From Isochrysis galbana (lineage: Eukaryota; Haptophyta; Isochrysidales; Isochrysidaceae): a stretch of DNA of 64,000 bases. The notes under the pieces are model-generated. The model was not told the origin of the DNA. It ran no database searches and worked only from the letters and a program-made list of their open reading frames with translations. The position numbers and the translations under genes were made by a program. Below are positions 1 to 12,200 of the stretch, piece by piece (position 1 is the first letter of the stretch; each line of letters begins with the position of its first letter). The stretch covers positions 2,963,144 to 3,027,143 of the forward strand of contig CM030933.1 in the NCBI GenBank assembly GCA_018136815.1, in the 5' to 3' direction.

Positions 1-3000
1 CCCACCGGCTACTTGATCCTTCATGGTATGCAGCCATCGCAGCGCAGAGTGGTCAACGACTAACTTGAACCGACGCCCCCAAAGGTAGGGTCGCCAATTT
101 CGGATTGATTCCAGGGCGGCCAAGAGTTCAATCTCGGTCACCGTCCAATGGCGTTCGGCCGAGGTGAGACTGCGAGCGTAGTACCCAACGACTCGTTCAC
201 GGTTATCGTCTCCTAGCTGCGAGAGGATGCCGGCGATGCCCAACTTGCTAGCCCCATCGGTCTTGACGATGAAGGGCCGATCATCCCTGGGTGGAGTCAA
301 GACGGGCTCCGAAGTGATCGCTGTCTTGAGCTCTTGGATAGCTCGGCGACACTCCTCGGACTGGGACTCCTTTGCCACGTCGCAGCCCTTCCGCGTGAGA
401 GCAGTGAGAGGAGCAGCCTTAGCGGCGAATTGGCGAATGAATCGACGGTAGTAGGAGCAAAGGCCGAGGAAAGATCGAACCGCTTCCAAGGAGTTGATGG
501 ATGACGGGTCGATAACGGCGACAGCTGCGACCTTCTTCGGGTCCATCTTGAGACCTTCCCTCGAGACAACGTGACCGAGGTACTCCGTAGAGGTGGCAAA
601 GAAGACACACTTGGACATCTTGCAGGTCAGGCCGGCCCACTCTAGCCGCTCGAGAACTAGGTCTAGCCGGTGAAGCATTTGCTCGAACGAAGCCTGTGCC
701 CTGGCCTCTTCGGAAGGACCCACGCCCGTTGACCAGATGCCCACATCATCGAGGTAAGGCATGCAGATCTCCCACGCTAGCGCACCGAGAACGATGTCCA
801 TCAAGCGGCACATGTAGGAGGGACCTGATTGGATGCCGAACGGTAGAAAGTTGAACTCGTATTTGCCGCGGTGGGTAGTGAAAGCGGTGATATGTTTGTG
901 CGATTCTTTGATCGGGATGCCCCAAAAACCAGAGGCTAAATCGAGAGTACATAAAAAGAGAGAACTGAGCGGCCCTTGGCCGGACGCTAGCCTATCAATA
1001 GCCTCTACAATGAGGGGTAGAGGGCTATCCTCGACGCGTAGCTTGGCGTTCGTGTCGCGGTAGTCCACGCAGAATCGAACGGAGCCATCTTTCTTGCTGA
1101 CCAGGACTACTCGGGAAGCCCAAGCCGAATTTGACTTGCGAATAATGCCGGCGGCTTCCATCTTGGCTACCTCCTCTTCTATGATGAGCTCGCCTGCGCG
1201 GCCCACTCTAGACGGAGCATGCCGGTGAGGAACAGCGCCGGGGTTGAGTGGCAACTCCACCTCGAGAACGTGCGTATGGTTTGGAGCCCCCGGGTGCAAC
1301 GCGAAAGCTTTGATGCGCCGGGCCAAGAGTTGGCGTACTTCTTCTCGTTGATCGTCGGAAAGAAGCCGGTCCGGATCGATGGTGGCTGAGTCGAGTAGAG
1401 CTCGTTGCTCCTCGCTCAGCGCGGTGACAGGGTCACCATCCCCCTCGCTTCCAGTCGGAGTCCAGCCCCGGTGCAACTTGAAACGCACCTGGAGCGAAGC
1501 TATCGGATGCAGAGACGGCAGGGTCAGCGCATTGACCCCGGTGTGGACGATCGTCACCGCGATGCGATGATCGTCCGTGGGCGTGACCACCGTGGGCATT
1601 ACGAGAGGGGACGAATCGAGAGCCTCGCGGTTTGGTAGGCGGTCGACCAGCATCGCGCAGTCCGAATGATCTCGGAGAGCTAGCGGAACCCTAACCCAGA
1701 TGGTTGCGCGGTGGAAGGCAGGAATCGTCACCGCTTGCTCCGTGTAGAGAAGATATTCGGACGAGGTAGACGCCGGAGCTTTGGCCGCAAACTCGTCGGC
1801 AGACTCAAAGAGAGGTGTATAGAGTGGCTGCCTAGCATCAGCAGCAGCCTCACCCACCGATCCGGCCGGGATCTCTCGTGTTGCCGTCGACCTCTCCAGA
1901 AAGTCGACAGTCAGCGGCTGACCGGGTGACATCGAGATAGCTCCGACGAAGCCGGAGTCCGCGACTGGGGGCGGCGCCGTGGAAACTCTGACTACGCATT
2001 CGGAAAGGACTCTTGAAGAGTCTTCTGCATCGCCAGAGGCCGGACGGAGGCGGAGGCTTCCCTCTGAGCTCGCGGCGTCGAGAGAAATGGTAGCGGAGTG
2101 AGCGGCCAAAAAATCGTTCCCGAGCAGAAGCATCGGGTTCCCTTCGATGACCGCGAACGAATGACGGAAGAGGCGACCGGACAAGGAGAAGACGAGGCTA
2201 GCCCGGCCCCTAGTGATGAGAGGAAGGCCGTCCGGCCCATGTAGGTTGGGGACGGTAGCGTCCGATACGCGTTCGACGCAAGCGTCTTCAGGTAGTCGAT
2301 CGAGAAGAGCAGTGGTGATTACTGATGGGCCCGCTCCAGTGTCAGCCAGGGTGCTGTTCACCGTGAGAGCAACGTCCGGGAGAACGAACCCTTGAGCTGC
2401 GCGGTCGCCATCGGCACGGCAGACCACGAGATCGCGGACATAGAGGCAGTGACGAGGGTAGAGCGGCGGCGGCGTGTCCGCGATAGATTCTACTGGAAGC
2501 GAGGTTCCGGCTCCGGGTGACGGGGTGGTTGGATTGGAGGCTGGCCTGGACGGAGAAGATTCATCGACGTGGGGCACTCGCTCGATAGCGGCGGCTACCG
2601 TCTGCGGCACGAATGGTATTGAAGAGTATGGGGATGCCTTTGCCGAACTAGAGGGGTTAGGCACGCCATCATAGCCTAGCCCTCGACGGTCCGTCGGATG
2701 CCGAGGTTGATCCATTTGGCGTGACCATTCCTTCTCCAGGGACTTCTGCAAGTCTGTCTTCGGAAGCTTCGACAACTCGGAAAAACCAGCCGCACTGAGA
2801 CCCCTAGCGGCAGCCCCATCGCAACACAGTGCCCGTGGAGTACCCTCTCCTTCGGCGGCGTCGGAGGGCTTGGTCTCGAGGGTCTGCATGCTCCGGTGTT
2901 CTGGCATCTCGGGCGTGTCATCTTCTCCCGAGTCGGGCCCGACATCCCAGGTTTCGAGTGGCCTTTCGGCTACGAACGAATTGGTCAGTTCGGCCACTCC

Positions 3001-5442
3001 CTCGTCGCCAGCCGTGAAGGAGGCGCTCGGAGATAGTGCATTGATGCCTTGGGAGCCCAGTCGAGACAAGATGGAAGGTTCCGACGGCTCCGCAGCTGCC
3101 GCTTGCTCAGCGATTTCTTGGGCGATGGAAGGCGTGACATCCTGCCACCGATGGACCCCCGAAATTACATCACGATCGAAGACCTGCCACTTGCTGCGGC
3201 GCTTCTTCACCGTGTTTGGAGGGCCTGGCGTTGTAGAGCGGTCCCTTATGGGCCACTCCCACGGCGTGAAGCAGTCCACTTCCGCCACGGTCCCGTCTTG
3301 CGATGCGTTGGTTTCCGAGTCCTTCCGATGGAGCAGGCGAGACGCATCGGCAACGGGGCCCGCGTCTGAGATCACGACTACCGAATCGGACACTAGCGTA
3401 CCGCTGGGAGGCGTGAGGTGAGAGCTAGAAGCTGCCTCGCCTCCCCCCTCCATGAAGCGAGCCAGAGCCGTCCTCGGCTCAGCCAGTTCGAAGCCGGTCG
3501 AGCAAAGCGAAGGGCGTTCTCTCAAGCTGGCAGCGGCTTGGGAAATTGCCCAGTCCACCGTGAAGTCGAGCGAACGCGACGCCTTGGCTTCGCGCGCATA
3601 ACGGCGCAAGACCGGCATCCACTGGGCCGCCATTGCACCGGCAATGCCCACATAGGTGCGGCTGCGAAGGGCGCCACGGTGGGGCGACGGCGATAGATCC
3701 GCCATCGCGGATAGACGTCCCTCGACAATCTTCGAAGGCTGCAGGGGCGGGAGTGAAGCCGTCAGGTACAGGCCAGTTGCTTTTTGATGGCCCGTGCCGT
3801 GCTGCCACGGCTGCACAAACTGCCGCGGTCGCAACCCCCCGACTAAGGCGGAGGCTTCCGCGTGCATTCGAGGATTTTCGACGGCAACGAAAGGCGCGTT
3901 GGCGCTTGCCATGGCGAGGAAGACTCTAGCGGCGGATTCGAGAGCCTGGCGTCGTCCCGGCTCCCGATCGAGCCACTGGCAACTCACCGCCGACAAATAC
4001 GTGCACGGCGGATGCGCGACCACGAGGTCCCAACCGAGGTTTTGAATGTGAAGAGCATCTCCGCAGAAGTGGGGAATGTAGTCGATCTCCGACGGTCGTA
4101 GATCGCACGTCGCGACGTGCGCTCCGGCGAGTAGGAACATCGAAGACACGACCCCGCTAGCTTCACCGACGACTAGAACGCGGGGTGGAGGAATCCCCTC
4201 GGCCGCGTCGAACGTCACGGCGTCGTGGATCGCCGCTAACTCAGCGCAAAGCTCGTCAAAATGCGTCGGCAGTACGGCAGAGGGTGATGAATGAGTGCTC
4301 GCGTGCGGCCGCCGCAAGGCTAGAGCAGCTTCGGCGAGATGGCGGGGCAAGATGACGGAGGAACCGCTAGCCCGGGCACGGGAGGCGGCTAACATTTGGA
4401 GCTCGCGCGTAGGGGCGCGGGCAGCTTCAGTAGACTTGGCGGCCGAGGAACAACCAACCACGGCGATCCGGTGGATGGCCTCGGCAGTAGAATTCAGGGG
4501 GAGGGGGTCGTCGCCCTGAAGTTTCGGTGGGCTAGACCTGAAGGGGGTTGGCTCCGGCGGGCGATCCCTGGAACAGGGATCCTCCGGAGAGCCGAGAGAA
4601 AGAGGAGACGCCGGCGTCCGTGTGGGGCGCGACGAGAGATCGTAATCGACGGCCCCTGCGTCTCCCGAGTCTGGGGTGGCCACGGCGTGAGCGCGGAAAG
4701 CCGCAGCTCCCTTGGAACCTTCATCTTCATTGACTCCGGAAGCCGACCCTTCCGGGTCGGGAACCAGGTCAGAAACGAGAACAGGTGCAACTTCGAGACG
4801 AGAGAATGAACACGATGACGGAGAAATATAACGAACCGGGGAGAGAGGTGAGGAGGAGGCACAAGTCTCCGCCTCCACTGCACGAGAACCTACGGTAGAC
4901 AACGACAATTCGTCCGCAGAGCGGCTCCGGCTATGGCCCTTGGGAGAGAGGTCTCCAGTGGGGTCCCGCCGGGAAAGAGCAGAAACAGGTAAAGCAGCAA
5001 CAACGTTTTCGGACGCGGCAGCGGCCACGTCGGACCTATCCATAGAACCTAGAGCAGAAGATGATACCGAGTCGACAGCCCTCGAGGGCTTTACAACTGA
5101 CTGTTTACGAAACGAAGAGACCGAAGACGCGTCGGATCCACCTAGCCCACCCCCTTGGGCAGGGCCGTCGGGGGATGAATCCAGGGATGAAGATGCGTCG
5201 AAAGACCTAGGAGAATTAGAAGAAACCGAAGACAGCATAGTATCCGTAGAAATAGATTCCAAGAGGGGCAGCGAGCGAGAATCGGCCCCTAACATCCTAA
5301 TAGCGTGCGGAGTAATAGAAGAACTTGTAGACGTACACGAATTTCGGAGAGTCGGGTCGCGACTATCTCCGGGGCAAACCTGTTTCCAGGAGCCCGGGTC
5401 AAGTGTCGACTCCGGCTTCCGAGATAGCCGTTCGGCGGGGCT
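1..5442 (-). CDS. pol: Ty3/Gypsy pol polyprotein with DNA methyltransferase domain, copy A (partial)
   Basis: One open minus-strand frame of about 1,814 codons runs from just after a TGA at 5,443-5,445 to the window edge without a stop. In order it holds a Ser/Pro-rich segment, a cytosine-C5 DNA methyltransferase domain (about 3,607-4,185) and another linker. Then come an aspartic protease (DTGA at 2,332-2,343, with an LLLGNDF-type second motif near 2,110), reverse transcriptase (YLDD at 745-756; LPFGIQSGP upstream) and RNase H from about 420 to the edge. The protease-RT-RNase H order is that of Ty3/Gypsy elements; integrase would lie beyond position 1. Compared with copy B, this copy is intact over the four places where B is frameshifted, but lacks one G in a G-run near 5,437-5,440. 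That loss creates the TGA and cuts it off from gag. It probably acts in the virus-like particle. Family assignment is firm; activity is unknown. Confidence 0.9.
3607..4185 (-). other. Cytosine-C5 DNA methyltransferase domain within pol, copy A
   Basis: The domain is embedded in the pol frame upstream of the protease. Visible motifs are an S-adenosylmethionine-binding glycine-rich start (VLVVGEASGVV), a catalytic PPC loop (AHPPCTYLS; the Cys codon is 4,003-4,005), ENP where motif VI normally has its glutamate, QPWQHGTGHQKATGLYL, and a C-terminal RSRTYVGIAGAMAAQW segment. This combination resembles the compact phage/bacterial cytosine methyltransferases more than vertebrate-type DNMT1/DNMT3. 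All catalytic signature residues that can be judged by eye are present. Retrotransposons carrying DNA methyltransferases are known from dinoflagellates and charophytes, so the architecture has precedent. Whether this particular lineage is described cannot be told from sequence alone. Confidence 0.82.
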
Positions 5443-5630
5443 TCAGCCGGCGAGGCGGCTCCCACCGTCGAGGACTGAATAGAGCTAGAGACAGGGGGAG
5501 AATCGCCGCGTCGACAGCTCTTCTCCCCAAGCGGCGTAGGGATCGGATCGGGATGGTGGTGGTGGCGTTCAGGCCCACCGCCCGCGATGTTCTCCGCCAG
5601 GGTTTGAAGGACGGGGACCCCGCCGGACCC

Positions 5631-6087
5631 CTACTGAGGCTTAACCCGGACCATCGAGCGAAGAAGCTTATGAATGTGCTCGTCCGATCCGCACTCTCCG
5701 CAGCCAGCCTCACACAGAAAGCGGATATATGGCTGACAGATGACGGGGTTGTGAGCACCGTCTCCCGTGCCATATTTCCAGGCTTCGCTGGATGGAGTGC
5801 CAGGAGGAGCTTGAGGTCGGAAAGCGCAGAAGGCACAGCCGTTTTCGTTCGTCCATTCGGTGATTCCCCTATTGATATCGTCCGTTCGTGGAGTTTCCAT
5901 TGAATTATCGGCCGGTCGGCACTTTGCTAGCGCCGCCGAGACCCTTGGGTGCTTGGCATAGCCTGCTACGGCCCAGAAGCGGGCTCGGGCCCGATTCCAA
6001 AGCTCGGGCGTCCACCGGGATACGCCCAAATCGGGCGGTAGCCCTTGGCCGTTCGCCGGAGGATCGCAGCGACGGCTGGGCGGCCGA
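5631..6087 (-). CDS. gag: gag C-terminus, copy A (truncated by assembly gap)
   Basis: This is the C-terminal end of the gag frame, ending in TAG at 5,631-5,633 and cut at its N-terminal side by the N run at 6,088. It matches the end of the complete gag of copy B (offset 6,634). It holds the same Cys/His-rich tail. The pol frame follows directly after the TAG in the same phase until the single-base loss near 5,437-5,440. In the raw sequence an apparent open frame crosses the N run and joins this gag end to the RNase H of the other copy. That fusion is an artefact of N being read as open. Confidence 0.85.
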
Positions 6088-6187
6088 NNNNNNNNNNNNN
6101 NNNNNNNNNNNNNNNNNNNNNNNNNNNNNNNNNNNNNNNNNNNNNNNNNNNNNNNNNNNNNNNNNNNNNNNNNNNNNNNNNNNNNNN
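6088..6187. other. Assembly gap (100 N)
   Basis: Exactly 100 N bases, the usual convention for a gap of unknown size. It separates gag copy A (left) from the pol linker downstream of RNase H of copy B (right). Confidence 0.98.
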
Positions 6188-9100
6188 GCGGAGGCGACCC
6201 TTGGCCTGATGGCTCGTGGTTGGCCGTCTCTCCTGAGCCTAGGAGTGGCTCTACGAACGGATCTTCCGCCAGGGCCGCTCTCATCTCTTCGGAAGTCGGC
6301 GTACCCGGAGCCAAATAACTGGACTGGATGGCGGGCCCGGAATCGGAGGCTCGACGACGAGATCGGTCCAAGGCTTGAAGCCCTCGCGCCGTAGCTACGG
6401 AGCGCGTGATGGCAGCCACCGGATGAGACCGTTCATGCTCGGCTAGAGACTCTGAGCCAGGCTCACGTACCGCTAACGACGCTGGGCCGGCGAGTGGTTC
6501 GTCTTCGTGTTCCGGCTCCAGGGATGCTAGCCGAGACAGCCCGTCAGCATCCTGATGAACAGCTCCTGGTTTATGTTCGACATCGAACCGGTACTCAGCC
6601 AACTTGAGAGCCCACCGAGTCAGCCGAGAGGCTGGCCCACCGGCTACTTGATCCTTCATGGTATGCAGCCATCGCAGCGCAGAGTGGTCAACGACTAACT
6701 TGAACCGACGCCCCCAAAGGTAGGGTCGCCAATTTCGGATTGATTCCAGGGCGGCCAAGAGTTCAATCTCGGTCACCGTCCAATGGCGTTCGGCCGAGGT
6801 GAGACTGCGAGCGTAGTACCCAACGACTCGTTCACGGTTATCGTCTCCTAGCTGCGAGAGGATGCCGGCGATGCCCAACTTGCTAGCCCCATCGGTCTTG
6901 ACGATGAAGGGCCGATCATCCCTGGGTGGAGTCAAGACGGGCTCCGAAGTGATCGCTGTCTTGAGCTCTTGGATAGCTCGGCGACACTCCTCGGACTGGG
7001 ACTCCTTTGCCACGTCGCAGCCCTTCCGCGTGAGAGCAGTGAGAGGAGCAGCCTTAGCGGCGAATTGGCGAATGAATCGACGGTAGTAGGAGCAAAGGCC
7101 GAGGAAAGATCGAACCGCTTCCAAGGAGTTGATGGATGACGGGTCGATAACGGCGACAGCTGCGACCTTCTTCGGTCCATCTTGAGACCTTCCCTCGAGA
7201 CAACGTGACCGAGGTACTCCGTAGAGGTGGCAAAGAAGACACACTTGGACATCTTGCAGGTCAGGCCGGCCCACTCTAGCCGCTCGAGAACTAGGTCTAG
7301 CCGGTGAAGCATTTGCTCGAACGAAGCCTGTGCCCTGGCCTCTTCGGAAGGACCCACGCCCGTTGACCAGATGCCCACATCATCGAGGTAAGGCATGCAG
7401 ATCTCCCACGCTAGCGCACCGAGAACGATGTCCATCAAGCGGCACATGTAGGAGGGACCTGATTGGATGCCGAACGGTAGAAAGTTGAACTCGTATTTGC
7501 CGCGGTGGGTAGTGAAAGCGGTGATATGTTTGTGCGATTCTTTGATCGGGATGCCCCAAAAACCAGAGGCTAAATCGAGAGTACATAAAAAGAGAGAACT
7601 GAGCGGCCCTTGGCCGGACGCTAGCCTATCAATAGCCTCTACAATGAGGGGTAGAGGGCTATCCTCGACGCGTAGCTTGGCGTTCGTGTCGCGGTAGTCC
7701 ACGCAGAATCGAACGGAGCCATCTTTCTTGCTGACCAGGACTACTCGGGAAGCCCAAGCCGAATTTGACTTGCGAATAATGCCGGCGGCTTCCATCTTGG
7801 CTACCTCCTCTTCTATGATGAGCTCGCCTGCGCGGCCCACTCTAGACGGAGCATGCCGGTGAGGAACAGCGCCGGGGTTGAGTGGCAACTCCACCTCGAG
7901 AACGTGCGTATGGTTTGGAGCCCCCGGGTGCAACGCGAAAGCTTTGATGCGCCGGGCCAAGAGTTGGCGTACTTCTTCTCGTTGATCGTCGGAAAGAAGC
8001 CGGTCCGGATCGATGGTGGCTGAGTCGAGTAGAGCTCGTTGCTCCTCGCTCAGCGCGGTGACAGGGTCACCATCCCCCTCGCTTCCAGTCGGAGTCCAGC
8101 CCCGGTGCAACTTGAAACGCACCTGGAGCGAAGCTATCGGATGCAGAGACGGCAGGGTCAGCGCATTGACCCCGGTGTGGACGATCGTCACCGCGATGCG
8201 ATGATCGTCCGTGGGCGTGACCACCGTGGGCATTACGAGAGGGGACGAATCGAGAGCCTCGCGGTTTGGTAGGCCGGTCGACCAGCATCGCGCAGTCCGA
8301 ATGATCTCGGAGAGCTAGCGGAACCCTAACCCAGATGGTTGCGCGGTGGAAGGCAGGAATCGTCACCGCTTGCTCCGTGTAGAGAAGATATTCGGACGAG
8401 GTAGACGCCGGAGCTTTGGCCGCAAACTCGTCGGCAGACTCAAAGAGAGGTGTATAGAGTGGCTGCCTAGCATCAGCAGCAGCCTCACCCACCGATCCGG
8501 CCGGGATCTCTCGTGTTGCCGTCGACCTCTCCAGAAAGTCGACAGTCAGCGGCTGACCGGGTGACATCGAGATAGCTCCGACGAAGCCGGAGTCCGCGAC
8601 TGGGGGCGGCGCCGTGGAAACTCTGACTACGCATTCGGAAAGGACTCTTGAAGAGTCTTCTGCATCGCCAGAGGCCGGACGGAGGCGGAGGCTTCCCTCT
8701 GAGCTCGCGGCGTCGAGAGAAATGGTAGCGGAGTGAGCGGCCAAAAAATCGTTCCCGAGCAGAAGCATCGGGTTCCCTTCGATGACCGCGAACGAATGAC
8801 GGAAGAGGCGACCGGACAAGGAGAAGACGAGGCTAGCCCGGCCCCTAGTGATGAGAGGAAGGCCGTCCGGCCCATGTAGGTTGGGGACGGTAGCGTCCGA
8901 TACGCGTTCGACGCAAGCGTCTTCAGGTAGTCGATCGAGAAGAGCAGTGGTGATTACTGATGGCCCGCTCCAGTGTCAGCCAGGGTGCTGTTCACCGTGA
9001 GAGCAACGTCCGGGAGAACGAACCCTTGAGCTGCGCGGTCGCCATCGGCACGGCAGACCACGAGATCGCGGACATAGAGGCAGTGACGAGGGTAGAGCGG

Positions 9101-9245
9101 CGGCGGCGTGTCCGCGATAGATTCTACTGGAAGCGAGGTTCCGGCTCCGGGTGACGGGGTGGTTGGATTGGAGGCTGGCCTGGACGGAGAAGATTCATCG
9201 ACGTGGGGCACTCGCTCGATAGCGGCGGCTACCGTCTGCGGCACG
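6188..9245 (-). pseudogene. pol: Gypsy pol 3' part (protease-RT-RNase H-linker), copy B, frameshifted
   Basis: This is the same protease, reverse transcriptase (YLDD near 7,379-7,390) and RNase H as in copy A, but split over four reading frames by single-base changes. The breaks are near 9,265, 8,962 (just after the DTGAG protease signature), 8,274 (one extra C between protease and RT) and 7,171 (one missing G between RT and RNase H). Beyond RNase H the frame continues into an Asp/Glu/Ser-rich linker that normally leads to integrase and is cut by the gap at 6,187. Because copy A is intact at each of these positions, the breaks may be sequencing errors rather than decay. Confidence 0.85.
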
Positions 9246-12200
9246 AATGGTATTGAAGAGTATGGGATGCCTTTGCCGAACTAGAGGGGTTAGGCACGCC
9301 ATCATAGCCTAGCCCTCGACGGTCCGTCGGATGCCGAGGTTGATCCATTTGGCGTGACCATTCCTTCTCCAGGGACTTCTGCAAGTCTGTCTTCGGAAGC
9401 TTCGACAACTCGGAAAAACCAGCCGCACTGAGACCCCTAGCGGCAGCCCCATCGCAACACAGTGCCCGTGGAGTACCCTCTCCTTCGGCGGCGTCGGAGG
9501 GCTTGGTCTCGAGGGTCTGCATGCTCCGGTGTTCTGGCATCTCGGGCGTGTCATCTTCTCCCGAGTCGGGCCCGACATCCCAGGTTTCGAGTGGCCTTTC
9601 GGCTACGAACGAATTGGTCAGTTCGGCCACTCCCTCGTCGCCAGCCGTGAAGGAGGCGCTCGGAGATAGTGCATTGATGCCTTGGGAGCCCAGTCGAGAC
9701 AAGATGGAAGGTTCCGACGGCTCCGCAGCTGCCGCTTGCTCAGCGATTTCTTGGGCGATGGAAGGCGTGACATCCTGCCACCGATGGACCCCCGAAATTA
9801 CATCACGATCGAAGACCTGCCACTTGCTGCGGCGCTTCTTCACCGTGTTTGGAGGGCCTGGCGTTGTAGAGCGGTCCCTTATGGGCCACTCCCACGGCGT
9901 GAAGCAGTCCACTTCCGCCACGGTCCCGTCTTGCGATGCGTTGGTTTCCGAGTCCTTCCGATGGAGCAGGCGAGACGCATCGGCAACGGGGCCCGCGTCT
10001 GAGATCACGACTACCGAATCGGACACTAGCGTACCGCTGGGAGGCGTGAGGTGAGAGCTAGAAGCTGCCTCGCCTCCCCCCTCCATGAAGCGAGCCAGAG
10101 CCGTCCTCGGCTCAGCCAGTTCGAAGCCGGTCGAGCAAAGCGAAGGGCGTTCTCTCAAGCTGGCAGCGGCTTGGGAAATTGCCCAGTCCACCGTGAAGTC
10201 GAGCGAACGCGACGCCTTGGCTTCGCGCGCATAACGGCGCAAGACCGGCATCCACTGGGCCGCCATTGCACCGGCAATGCCCACATAGGTGCGGCTGCGA
10301 AGGGCGCCACGGTGGGGCGACGGCGATAGATCCGCCATCGCGGATAGACGTCCCTCGACAATCTTCGAAGGCTGCAGGGGCGGGAGTGAAGCCGTCAGGT
10401 ACAGGCCAGTTGCTTTTTGATGGCCCGTGCCGTGCTGCCACGGCTGCACAAACTGCCGCGGTCGCAACCCCCCGACTAAGGCGGAGGCTTCCGCGTGCAT
10501 TCGAGGATTTTCGACGGCAACGAAAGGCGCGTTGGCGCTTGCCATGGCGAGGAAGACTCTAGCGGCGGATTCGAGAGCCTGGCGTCGTCCCGGCTCCCGA
10601 TCGAGCCACTGGCAACTCACCGCCGACAAATACGTGCACGGCGGATGCGCGACCACGAGGTCCCAACCGAGGTTTTGAATGTGAAGAGCATCTCCGCAGA
10701 AGTGGGGAATGTAGTCGATCTCCGACGGTCGTAGATCGCACGTCGCGACGTGCGCTCCGGCGAGTAGGAACATCGAAGACACGACCCCGCTAGCTTCACC
10801 GACGACTAGAACGCGGGGTGGAGGAATCCCCTCGGCCGCGTCGAACGTCACGGCGTCGTGGATCGCCGCTAACTCAGCGCAAAGCTCGTCAAAATGCGTC
10901 GGCAGTACGGCAGAGGGTGATGAATGAGTGCTCGCGTGCGGCCGCCGCAAGGCTAGAGCAGCTTCGGCGAGATGGCGGGGCAAGATGACGGAGGAACCGC
11001 TAGCCCGGGCACGGGAGGCGGCTAACATTTGGAGCTCGCGCGTAGGGGCGCGGGCAGCTTCAGTAGACTTGGCGGCCGAGGAACAACCAACCACGGCGAT
11101 CCGGTGGATGGCCTCGGCAGTAGAATTCAGGGGGAGGGGGTCGTCGCCCTGAAGTTTCGGTGGGCTAGACCTGAAGGGGGTTGGCTCCGGCGGGCGATCC
11201 CTGGAACAGGGATCCTCCGGAGAGCCGAGAGAAAGAGGAGACGCCGGCGTCCGTGTGGGGCGCGACGAGAGATCGTAATCGACGGCCCCTGCGTCTCCCG
11301 AGTCTGGGGTGGCCACGGCGTGAGCGCGGAAAGCCGCAGCTCCCTTGGAACCTTCATCTTCATTGACTCCGGAAGCCGACCCTTCCGGGTCGGGAACCAG
11401 GTCAGAAACGAGAACAGGTGCAACTTCGAGACGAGAGAATGAACACGATGACGGAGAAATATAACGAACCGGGGAGAGAGGTGAGGAGGAGGCACAAGTC
11501 TCCGCCTCCACTGCACGAGAACCTACGGTAGACAACGACAATTCGTCCGCAGAGCGGCTCCGGCTATGGCCCTTGGGAGAGAGGTCTCCAGTGGGGTCCC
11601 GCCGGGAAAGAGCAGAAACAGGTAAAGCAGCAACAACGTTTTCGGACGCGGCAGCGGCCACGTCGGACCTATCCATAGAACCTAGAGCAGAAGATGATAC
11701 CGAGTCGACAGCCCTCGAGGGCTTTACAACTGACTGTTTACGAAACGAAGAGACCGAAGACGCGTCGGATCCACCTAGCCCACCCCCTTGGGCAGGGCCG
11801 TCGGGGGATGAATCCAGGGATGAAGATGCGTCGAAAGACCTAGGAGAATTAGAAGAAACCGAAGACAGCATAGTATCCGTAGAAATAGATTCCAAGAGGG
11901 GCAGCGAGCGAGAATCGGCCCCTAACATCCTAATAGCGTGCGGAGTAATAGAAGAACTTGTAGACGTACACGAATTTCGGAGAGTCGGGTCGCGACTATC
12001 TCCGGGGCAAACCTGTTTCCAGGAGCCCGGGTCAAGTGTCGACTCCGGCTTCCGAGATAGCCGTTCGGCGGGGGCTTCAGCCGGCGAGGCGGCTCCCACC
12101 GTCGAGGACTGAATAGAGCTAGAGACAGGGGGAGAATCGCCGCGTCGACAGCTCTTCTCCCCAAGCGGCGTAGGGATCGGATCGGGATGGTGGTGGTGGC

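Larger units (their letters stand above)
1..6087. repeat. Direct duplication, copy A (partner 6,636-12,721)
   Basis: The whole stretch reappears at 6,636-12,721 in the same orientation. Position 1 pairs with 6,636 and position 6,087 with 12,721. Frame offsets change at about 537, 1,640, 2,326, 2,632 and 5,439, showing five single-base indels, mostly in short G runs; I noticed no substitution but did not align every base. The copy stops exactly at a 100-N gap. This is compatible with two recent head-to-tail insertions or with overlapping or haplotypic contig ends joined by a scaffolder. Confidence 0.9.

Noticed and set aside
5631-7274. 547-codon frame joining RNase H to the gag C-terminus
   Set aside because: It crosses the 100-N gap; the fusion depends on N being translated as open.
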